A stretch of DNA of 64,000 bases from Lumbricus terrestris. Lineage: Eukaryota; Annelida; Clitellata; Crassiclitellata; Lumbricidae. Positions 55,193-64,000 of the stretch are shown one piece after another; the first letter of the stretch is position 1; the number at the start of each line of letters is the position of its first letter. The notes beneath the pieces are model-generated. The model was not told where the DNA came from and did not search any database. It saw nothing but the letters and a program-made list of their open reading frames with translations. Both the position numbers and the translations under genes were made by a program. The stretch lies in the NCBI GenBank assembly GCA_949752735.1, contig OX457050.1, positions 42,539,784-42,603,783 on the forward strand, given 5' to 3'.

Positions 55193-56645
55193 CAATCATG
55201 GCTAAAAGTTTGGAGCTGGCATATTTTAATGAATAAATTCATTAAAAAACATGTAACTTTTGAAAAAAAATGATTATCTACACTCTTTGAAGCACGTATT
55301 CGATGCCTAATGTCATCAGATGCCACTAGAACAAAAAATACATGGAGTTGAATCTTTGGCAGTAAATAGTTTATGTAAAAGCAAAGATTTCAGTCACTTT
55401 CCTTGACACTAACATAATGAAAGTGCCCAAAATCAATAATTATTTCCAATGTTTTGACTGTATCGAAGGTTTTAAGTCACCTCAATAAGCACTAGCACTG
55501 ATAGCTAGTCAAAATTTGCAGTAACAACCTTTGTTTTTGAGAGTAGTTTGCCTGCACCTTTGCATCGATTGGGCCAGTTTTTGGCAGAACTCAGGCGTTA
55601 TCTCACAAATCCACACAGCATTAATTCAGCCAGGAAAGTAGGAGCATAGACAGAGACCCTCTGCTTCATTACAGTGCACACAATTTCAATAATTTTCAAG
55701 TCTGGACTGCTACCAAGCATTGCGCCAGCAATGGAATGCACTTCGGCTTCATCCAGGATTTAATCACCATTGTACAAGTTCCCCATCCTGACGGAAGTGG
55801 CTGATGTCATGAATGTTTATGAAGTTGGTCAGTTTTTCTTTAAATATGAGGTCAGTGTTGGGAGCGGTTTTGGGTGCAAGAAGGGTTAACTCTGGATAAT
55901 GCCATATAACACCACCATAAATGGAACTGCGCATCTTAACATATTAATAGTACACTGCCAAACTTTATGAGCATCTATGACATCAGCCATTTTCAGCAGG
56001 ATGGAGCAGCCTGTCATGGTACAAAGGCTGTCAAATCATGGCTGAAGCAGAAAGGCAGTCCACTCCTGGAGCCATGGCCCGTTAGGAGTCAAGATCTGAA
56101 CATTGTTGAGAATGTGTGCAGGGTGATGAAGCTATGTTAAAAATCCCACTTCTGACGCTAAATTTATCAGCCTGAGCAAAACAGTGTGGGTTCACTAGAC
56201 AACACCCGAGTTCCGCTGAAAACTGGCCCAATCCATGCCGTAGTGCATACAAACTGCTATAAAAAAGGTTATCACTGTGAATACAGACCATCAGTATTAA
56301 TGGTGCTTATTGGATGACATCAAATGCCTTAAAGACAGTCAAAACAATGGAAATAATTATTGATTTTTGGCCCTGTTATTGTGTCGGTGTCAATTGGTGA
56401 TTTATTCAAGTTATGAAGGAATCTGACCAAAATCGACACTGTCATACAAAACCTATAATTAGTTCAATTACTTATAAAAGATTCAATTGTAAGTATTCAT
56501 TTTTGTTCCCATGGTCTGTGATGACATTATACATCAATTGGGCACCTCGACAGTGTAAATAATCTGTATTTTTTTCAAACGTTCCTTGTTTTTTAGTGAA
56601 TTTATTCATTAAAACATGCCGGTCGCAAACTCCTGGCCATAACTG
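55193..56645 (+). mobile_element. Decayed Tc1-like transposon
   Basis: The left end CAATCATGGCTAAAAG and inverted right end CAGTTATGGCCAGGAG, each followed by a TTTTAATGAATAAATTCA block, form the TIRs; TA is present at the left flank. At about 55985-56120 the plus strand reads FQQDGAACHGTKAVKSWL, then EPWPVRSQDLNIVENV, the second and third catalytic blocks of a Tc1-type DDE transposase. The rest of the frame is destroyed by stops and indels. Confidence 0.75.
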
Positions 56646-57544
56646 CAGAATGGCAGTAGCCTATTTTCATTAGCTTGCTCTTAAGAGCAGTGACAGTGTC
56701 CAATGAGACTGAAATCCAGTAGGAAGACGATTAGGAATCCCATTGATGACACAAATGTGTATTTTCCAAGCAGCATGAGTAATAAACCCAAAGACAGCAG
56801 CAAAAGCAAGCAGGAAGAGGTAAACACAGGACAAGTAGAGAATGGTGAAAGTGAAATTTACTAAGGATGCAGGACAGAAGGCATTAGTAGGAGAGAAAGT
56901 GAACTTTCTACATTGGCATCTAGTCAGGAGTGAGGAGATGATGACACTCGCAGGTATCAGATAATTCAGACATGTACGTCTGTGATGCTTAAATTAACAG
57001 CTGCTAATGGAGCTTCACCATCCAAAAATTGATGAAAGAACATCTTCCTGTCCTCTGAAGTTCTTCCGATCTTGTATAGCTGTAGCTACTGCACTGGTGC
57101 TTGGCCATCACATGATTCTGAACAGCGGAAACTGAAAGATCTGGTGACAGAAAGGATAACAACTTTCTTTTGTGTCCTAATCGAAGAAGGCAAAGAAAAG
57201 TCTGTTATTCATGTGGAAAACAGCAGAACAGTGGACAGATTTTACAATCTACAACAACCAAGTGAACCGACCGTATGTTCTCACATTCTCGCACTGCAAG
57301 TGTCACATCGCATGTTACAAAATGAGTTCCATTATTCCTGTGAGTTAGCTATCAGATAGTATATTACTATGTTGGTTAAGTGGGTCCATTGATACGCAGA
57401 CCTAAGCACCTGCTAATATAAACACACAAATTCACTCAGATATAAAATTTCACTACAAAATTTCACTACTTTTACCATCAAGTTAAGTCAACATCTGTTC
57501 CAACGTCAACATTAATGAAAATACATCCTAAAATGCAAGTTAGT
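56646..57544. other. Unassigned, with two short coding-like frames
   Basis: 56775-56865 reads MSNKPKDSSKSKQEEVNTG, and 57072-57359 is a 95-codon frame (MYSCSYCTGAWPSHDSEQRK). Neither carries a motif I recognise. They might be decayed parts of the protein-coding repeat at 58910-60390. Confidence 0.3.
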
Positions 57545-58020
57545 TAGATATGTAGAATTGGCATTTCGGCTATAAATTAGACCATCATTTGATTGACTCA
57601 CTTACTCACATAATAAAATCCATTTTGAGATAATTTTTTGAACGCCTAGGGCCTAGGCAGACAAATCACCACAGGAAGAGTAAAACTCACAATATAACTC
57701 ACAATATCACAGGCAATGTGATATTTTTAGCACGGATATTTTTGAAAATGGTGATTCCCAAGTTTAGACCCTCATTTGACCCACTTATAGAGCAAAATCA
57801 TTATTTTCTGACTACCTGGGTAGATAACTCATCATAGGAAGAGTAACGCTCCTGAAGAGAAACACAAACTATGTGACACTTATAGCGAGAAAGCATGTGA
57901 AAATGGCTATCCCATGTTTATGCCCTCATTGACCCTCTTACCCACATAAAGAAATCAGTCTGAGGTTATTTTTCGATTGTCTAGGTCGGAAACGCTTCAC
58001 TTATGAGTGTTTTTGTAACA
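57545..58020. repeat. Three degenerate units of about 165 bp
   Basis: Related blocks ending in TTTTTTGAACGCCTAGG (57645), TTTTCTGACTACCTGGG (57815) and TTTTTCGATTGTCTAGG (57975) are each preceded by a 'CCCTCATTTGACCCACTTA'-like block. Divergence between units is high. Confidence 0.65.
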
Positions 58021-58909
58021 ACATGCTATGCAGAAGCGCAGTACTATGACGATTTTTTACATATGTATTTGAAGTGCGGTAAAATGAGGATTTCTACAAA
58101 TGTATTTGGCCAGCCGAATGTCCAATATCTAAACCGAGGTAAACTGAGAAACATCTTGCATGTTTCTCTCTGTGTCCCACTGTTCGTCTGTCTGCATGTA
58201 TCACCAGTTACTATGCAGTTTTTAATTTATTAATTACCAGCTGGGGTACCGGGCGTCACCCGCGAAATTTATGATTCACCCTGCTCCCAGCAAATTTCTT
58301 CCCCACCCCCACTACGATTCACTATTATAGCCTACAAGCCGGAAAAACACGGAGCCGAAATGGCGTAGCCGGAACGTAATTGTTTTCGTGTTGCCGTGTT
58401 TACCGATGTAAAATCCGAATGTTAATATGAAACCAACTTGACGGAGGTCTACGCGTTAAGCTACAGTGTTACATGTAAATTATAATTATTATTATTATAT
58501 GCCAAGAAGATAATAATAATAATAATCTTTTCTTTAATTGAGCGCCTGCAAGACGCACTGCGCTTTACATTTACAATAAAGTGTTCAGAAAAAAATAATT
58601 TTGTATGAATCACATGCATAGGGGCTTAAAATGTGACATTTGTGGACACAATTAACCCTCCAAAATTTTACATCCATACCTCAATGGCAAATGACCCCTC
58701 AAGAGGGTTGAACTTCTTGAAATAGTGTGAAGAAAAGCGATATTTGGGGAAAACTCAGTTTTTTTAAAGAAAATAGTTATCTGCTATTTCTGAGTTTTTT
58801 TCAAATCAAATTCTTGCTATTTCATAATACTTATCTACTTTATTTTCTTATATTATATATTTATTGTTCTATTATCTATCATTGATATTCTATGCTGATT
58901 GATGAACTG
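58021..58909. other. Unassigned; inverted LINE/SINE 3' end
   Basis: 58500-58580 read on the minus strand gives TGTAAAGCGCAGTGCG with AT-rich tail, a possible LINE/SINE terminus. Nothing else is recognised. Confidence 0.35.
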
Positions 58910-60390
58910 CTATGTATTGGGTAGCAGGGACAGAAAATCCCATGCCACATCAGGCAATGCACAGAGTTGTCCCAGCCCTAAAAGCAGTAGGTGTCAATGT
59001 CAATGATCTGATTCTGTGCACAACTTCAGTATGAGACCTGTAAGAAGACCTGTTTTTTCATGGAGCAAGGCATTAGAGAAAATTTCTGCCATAAGGCAAT
59101 TATTGTTCATTTCGATGGTAAGCTGCAGCCAGGTGATGAGAGTGCTAATGCTGATCGCATGGTGGTTGTTGTGTCTGGCTTAAGAAATGAAAAATGCTTC
59201 TAACCATTCCAAACTGCCTGACTCTGGAACTGGTTCATTAATGAGAATAAAATTACTTAAATATACTAAAGGAGGAAACGGGTATCAGAATGGCTAGCTG
59301 GGTTGACACAATCAGTGGTAACACAGGAGTTCACAGTGGTACAATGACCATTGTCCAAAAGGCCTTTGACAAATGCCTATCATTCTTGGTTTGCAGACAT
59401 CACAGGTTTGAATTGATTGCAGCATGCAGTTTTGATTTAGCTCTTTGTCTCCAATGGGCCTCAAATTGCAGTTTTCGACATGTTCAAACATCAGTTGCCT
59501 CTCACTGACAAGAACAAATTTGTTTCTCTCTGTTTGTTCCCTGGCTTACAGTGTATGGCTAGAGCAGAACCACCAAGCTGTGGCTCAGTTTTATGTACAC
59601 TGCACAGCAGAGTTCAGACAACCAGCCGGTGCAAGACCCCTTAGAGTTCATAAAGGATCAGTCTTATTGCACATGATGAGGCTACCCATATTGGTGATGC
59701 TGACAGCATCCAATTCAGTTTAAATGGTGCCTATCAAAGGGCCTATAATATTGCTTGAAGCTACATCTTTTCTGACGAATACTAAAGAACTGTAGGCTTA
59801 CGAGAAGGATCAACCTGTTTTTATTGTAGCCCTTTATGTTGAGGTATGGTTCATTGTACCCATCACTTGGGATGCTCCTTATACGATCTGTGTATGCTAT
59901 AGAACATGAGAAAATTTCACAGCATTGAGACACAAGCTTCAGATGCAGCCTTTAAAAAAATGAGGAGGCATCTCTGGTATGTCAGCAAAGAATAAGCAGG
60001 ACTGTCCCTTTTTCTGACAAGGTCTTTGCTGACGAGAAGAAACGAACAGTTTGCGCAGAATACGCAAGCCACAGAAGAAAATGGATTTATGGTTTGTTGA
60101 TCCAAAATCATCAGGACATTTCAGGTTAAAACTTTATCTGAGTTCGTGACACAGCATTGATGCATCTATTTGCTACCCTCAAAGACGGTCAAGATTTGCT
60201 CTCTTCTGATCCCAAAACGTGGATTAGACGAGAAGAACACCAGCATTCCAAGGACATTGTTGCTGCACTTTCTGTTATTAGGCCTAATGACTTTGTTGGA
60301 CTTGCAGTAAAGTCGCCAACTGATTTTAACTTGACCCTCACACATGATGAGCAGCAAGCAACGACAGCTCGTCTTCCAAGAAGCTGAACA
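58910..60390 (+). pseudogene. Relic of an uncharacterised repeated protein family
   Basis: Across several frames the plus strand yields ordered blocks. They are: IVHFDGKLQPGDESANADRM (about 59105), GPQIAVFDMFKHQ (about 59455), FPGLQCMARAEPP (about 59545), SDAAFKKMRRHLWYVSKE (about 59940) and the open frame 60157-60387 (MHLFATLKDGQDLLSSDP). I recall large uncharacterised multi-copy proteins of invertebrates with HWDGK, RxMAR and RHLWYLS blocks in this order; their function is unknown to me and they may be transposon-derived. At least five frame changes and many stops show that it is dead. Confidence 0.45.
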
Positions 60391-60887
60391 TCACTGAAAG
60401 CCTACTGCCATACCGCAGATTTTCACTCTTTAGCTACAGCATAGAGGCCCTATAGGGCCATGGGCCTAGACTCGATTTTTATATAAAAAAACATAGACAC
60501 TACTACTTTGTATTGCTACACAGCACTGCAAAAAGTGTTGTTTGTTTACTGTAGTCTGTATTGTGTGACAGTAAATGATGTGATGCATTAAATTTGGGAT
60601 TTTTTATTTTTAAGAAAAATTTGCACTTTTTGAAAACTTCACTAGCTTTGAGGTGTCACTTAACATGATCCCAAAGCCAAAAGATTTCACTGAGTAGTTC
60701 AGGACACCAAATGTCACAAACCCAGAGGGTATGCGAGGTGATTATTGGAAATTATTTTTCCCCATAGGAAATTTGAACACTCTAATTTACAAGTTATGCA
60801 GAAATCTTAATTAAACTTAACTACTAACTGAACAGACAGCTTTGCAATTACACGGCGCTAATAGCAGCCTACAAGGCAAATCCGCCC
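60391..60887. other. No gene recognised
   Basis: AT-rich sequence without frames, repeats or motifs, ending at the tRNA-like block. Confidence 0.45.
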
Positions 60888-60957
60888 AACGGGGGCTCGA
60901 ACCTGCTACCTCTCGCACTCTTGGCCAGCGTGTTAACCACTACTCTACCGGGCCCCC
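60888..60957 (-). repeat. tRNA-derived SINE head or tRNA pseudogene
   Basis: The minus strand contains an A-box-like TAGAGTAGTGGTTAACACG and, at the expected spacing, a B box GGTTCGAGCCC, the two RNA polymerase III promoter elements of a tRNA. The stems do not fold into a clean cloverleaf with CCC/GGG ends, so a SINE head or pseudogene is more likely than a working tRNA. Confidence 0.55.
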
Positions 60958-61041
60958 TTCGATCCTCGAAGGAAGTGGATGTGGCTCATGTGAGCAACGA
61001 AGGGACAGAACGAATGTACGAATATTCGAACCCGTTCAAAG

Positions 61042-61918
61042 CAGAGCCGTTTTAAGGCCGAGGCACGCGAGGCACATGCCTAGGGCCCCGCGCAACAGAG
61101 GGGCCCCGCGGCGATTCGAAAAGACTATATCGCATAACAAAATTAGCAACATGTTCTACGAACTTTAACGTATAGGCCTACATATTAAACTTAAACTTAA
61201 ATTTATTTTACACTTGTTGTACAAAGATGGATGTACTAGCTGTGTCTGCAGTATAATACTATAATTAATAAAATTAATGCAACAATTTTAAAAAATTGAA
61301 GAATTTTAGTAAGATTGCAGCTTAAAATGCTACCATTGCAATGTGGAAATTAAAATATTCCTGGTGGGAAGGTGCACATTCCCCATGCCCCTCCCTCTCG
61401 GCGCTACGCGGCTCAGCGATCGACCGGAATACTCGTTCTCCGTCCCCCAGAAACCTTGACTCCCAGAGGAGGACCAGATACAGGTAGGCCAAAAAATCCC
61501 CTATGTTTTTTGCCAATAGGGTCTATCTTGGCCCAAAAAATTCCAATCAAGTCTTACAGGCTTAAAGATAATTCACATCTACGTACAACAGCCAAATATC
61601 ATCAAAATATTTGAATATCGTCTATTGCTACTTTTTGCTGGGTTACTTTTTTGGATTGTCAAAAACAGTGAGCGGGCTCCCTAAAAGTGATATAGGCTAA
61701 CTTTTATTCTGCCTCAAATACTTCGATGAAATTTGACTACTGTACGTAGATATGAATTACCTTTAAACCCGTAAGACTTGATTTGAATTATTATTTTTGG
61801 CCAAGATATTAAAAAAACGCAGGTGATCATTTTTTGGCCCACCCTGTAGATTAGGCCCATGGCTACTTTTAAGATTATGATTTGGCCTAGGGCCTCAAAA
61901 CTCCTTAAAACGGCCCTG
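61042..61918. mobile_element. Non-autonomous hAT element, 8-bp TSD
   Basis: CAGAGCCGTTTTAAGG at the left is mirrored by CCTTAAAACGGCCCTG at the right. The exact duplication GTTCAAAG is at 61034-61041 and 61919-61926. The interior carries the TTGCAATGTGGAAATTAAAA unit found in 43116-44644 and the GGATTGTCAAAAACAGTG unit found in 38895-42958, linking the three elements. No transposase is present. Confidence 0.9.
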
Positions 61919-62112
61919 GTTCAAAGCAGATAAATTGTCACAGGCTTGAGAAAATGTCAATTCCATTTTGATGCACATACATAACACAAGCTTAATAGGC
62001 CTTCTACAAAATGGCAAACTTACAGACAAATGTGAAGCAGGTCACTTGCAAGGTATTTCAAATATTTGAATATTTACATGGCTTGAATATGTATTATTAT
62101 TAGGATACTTAC

Positions 62113-62300
62113 ATCGGTAAATTGATGGTTTCAAATTTGCCACGTCGGACAATCGAGAAAATGGCGGTCTTTGTTCAGTGTGAGTCTCCCTGCTGCCGCA
62201 GCAGCGGCTTGCTCGCGTCTACGCAGGCTATTCATACGCTGGTACGCGCACCCTTAATCAATGCGAGATTACGAACGGTTCCCAAATAGTCCCGTTAAAA
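62113..62300 (-). promoter_or_regulatory. Candidate promoter/5' exon with split start codon
   Basis: The region is CpG-rich (GCTCGCGTCTACGCAGG) in an AT-rich neighbourhood. On the minus strand ACCGCCATTTTC is a YY1-like site of the kind found near start sites. Downstream, CAATTTACCGAT is followed by GTAAGTAT, a strong donor at 62112. No ATG occurs between them; splicing to an exon starting with G would make one. On the plus strand GAAAATGGCGG is an alternative start context. Confidence 0.3.
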
Positions 62301-63488
62301 ACTTGGAATTTTCGAATGAGCAAGATTTAAGTAGTCATAGAATTTATTGAATGCGATAGAAGACGTCTAAGTCATGAACTATGTCGCAAAAATATTGACT
62401 TGTAAAGTCGTAAACTAAGATATTGTTGTCTCACGCGCGCCGCTCCATCTGATTAATATTAATGACCTGACTGGCAGCGCTGGGCTGTGTCAGGGCTCAG
62501 TAAGCCGACGGAACTATTTCCACAAGCATGTGTTCACAGGATTGGAATCTTCTAACATCGTGATAACGATAATCAGAGGCCCATATTTCACATGATATTT
62601 ACGAAATAAAAGTATTCAATTAATTATATTTATACAGACTGACGACTAATTATAAGTGGAAGGTAAAAAATTGCCTTTGGAGATTGAAATATGGTCTTTA
62701 GCGTCAGAAACGGAATTTTAATTGGGGCGACATCTATGGCTGAGAGTGAAATGAAAGGCAGCACACTTGTTTCCAGTCCTCTAATAGAGCGTCATTACCT
62801 CTTAAGAAAGAATAATCGAATTGTTAGTTCTATAGCGCATTTAGAAAAGGGGATTAAGAGTGCTTCCAGCCGTCCAGCGCTGTAGTCTATAATGATGTTT
62901 AGCGTCCGGTCGAAGGGAAAAATTAATATTGTCTGCGTATGCAAGACATCCTATCAATCCTATCAATGATCGCAAAGGAACTTCAGAAAACATCTAATAA
63001 TTTACACTTCGCTTAATTTTAATATTAACTACAAAACGATTGCCAGAAACGCAGGAAGGAACTAACCATCTCCATCACACCTTGTACTTTCCTCTTAAAA
63101 TCGCTTTATCCTTAATTGTTTTTACTTCCACTAATTTAATCAGGGGCAGTTTTCGATCTTTTCTTTTTATTCCAAAGTTTGACTCGTCCTATGACATCAA
63201 GAGCCTTTGACGACGAATCATATATAGGCCTACAGAGTAGCCTAGTTAGGCTATATAACCCTGTCAACCGTCTTGCATCGACAATGTACAGAGGTGGCTA
63301 TAACCAGCAGTACTCTGCAGTCACTTCTGGATTCCTTTTTGTGACCAACATATTACTCGCTCTTAATATGACGAGCTCTTACTTTCAATACGTTTGGGGC
63401 TCAATAAATCGATGGTCACGGTTATGGCTATGGTCTACCTTAACACATACACTGCAAAATTACTAAGCAAACCACATTGCTGACGAAC
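62301..63488. other. No certain gene
   Basis: Frames of 64 and 95 codons (62691-62885, 63179-63466) have no recognised motif. TTTAGCGTC occurs twice (62698, 62897), recalling foldback arms, but no paired arm was found. Confidence 0.35.
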
Positions 63489-64000
63489 GGACAGATGGAT
63501 GGACGGACAGGCAGACGAATCGATGGATGAATGGATGGATGGATGAATGAATGGATGAATGAATGAATGGATGCATAGATGAACGGATGGATGAATGAAT
63601 GAATGGATGGATGAATGGTTGAATGGATGGGTGGGTGGATGAATGGATGTATGAATGGATGCATGATTGGACAAATGGATGAATGGATGGATAAATGAAT
63701 AGATGGATGAATGACTAGATGAATGAATGGACGAATGAATGAATGGATGGATGAACGTATCGATGAATTGACGGATGAATGGAGAAATTGATGGATGGAT
63801 GAATGGGTGAATGATTGGACAGATGGATGGATGGATGGATAAATAAATAGATGGATGAATGACTGACTGGATGGCTGGATGAATGGAAGGATGGATGAAC
63901 GTATCGATGAATTGACGGATGAATGGAGGAATTGATGGATGGATGAATGGATGGATGGATGATTGGACAAATGGATGAATGGATGAATAGATGGATAAAT
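63489..64000. repeat. (GAAT/GGAT)n microsatellite
   Basis: About 510 bases of imperfect GGATGGATGAATGAAT running to the window end. A longer-order duplication is visible: GAACGTATCGATGAATTGAC occurs at about 63753 and 63897. The SIHPSIH-type reading frames on the minus strand are artefacts. Confidence 0.95.

Noticed and set aside
60888..60957. Functional tRNA gene on the minus strand
   Set aside because: The A and B boxes are good, but the acceptor and anticodon stems do not pair cleanly. More likely a SINE head.
63435..63970. A 176-residue SIHPSIHSF repeat protein
   Set aside because: Translation of the GAAT/GGAT microsatellite; no composition or motif of a real protein.

Overview
This window is animal nuclear DNA, most likely from a marine invertebrate. 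It is AT-rich, has GT-AG introns, and is dominated by transposable elements. The only clear host-type genes are C2H2 zinc-finger genes with standard TGEKPY-type linkers. L2-like LINEs, hAT, Tc1/mariner, piggyBac and Mutator-like (MULE) elements are all present, and the palindrome TAGGCCTA recurs. The species cannot be named from this. No bacterial feature (operon, Shine-Dalgarno site, CRISPR) is present.

Layout. 1-9.5 kb: nested foldback elements, an internally deleted piggyBac at 3.7-4.4 kb, an LTR fragment at 5.4-6 kb, and a foldback element with C-tract ends at 7.4-8.65 kb followed by a TACA microsatellite. 10.1-11.65 kb: a minus-strand zinc-finger gene (A). 12-15.2 kb: a stack of foldback elements inserted into one another. 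15.57-20.43 kb: a MULE with perfect 67-bp inverted termini, a spliced transposase gene and an inverted C-terminal half. 20.4-26.2 kb: foldback repeats, including a nest of an L2 LINE inside two foldback elements. 27.7-30.2 kb: plus-strand zinc-finger gene B, cut in its last finger by a 951-bp insert. 31.6-35.2 kb: a hAT transposon whose reading frame is cut by two foldback elements, next to zinc-finger fragment C. 35.8-38 kb: foldback elements. 38.9-43 kb: a composite element holding a mariner and LINE fragments. 43.1-46.5 kb: a hAT-type MITE and an identical copy of the 951-bp insert. 46.5-64 kb: LINE scraps, a 90-bp minisatellite, segmental duplications, a Tc1 relic, a decayed protein-coding repeat, another hAT MITE and a terminal GAAT/GGAT microsatellite.

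Main result. At least 14 elements share one architecture: ends starting with GG, long inverted repeats, target duplications of 7-9 bp (mostly 8 or 9), and interiors made of inverted arrays of a roughly 35-bp satellite with the motif GAAGCTGGATTGATGAAAA. Several different terminal-repeat types enclose the same core, as if ends and cores were exchanged. Exact target duplications, restored reading frames and an unoccupied paralogous site in the same window show that these are real insertions. The MULE, with a 9-bp target duplication, is the only element here that could plausibly supply a transposase for them, but that link is inference.

The zinc-finger genes A, B and C are paralogs that share a C-terminal tail, and B and C are broken by mobile DNA. 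All other protein-coding sequence recognised here is transposon-derived or too degraded to call.
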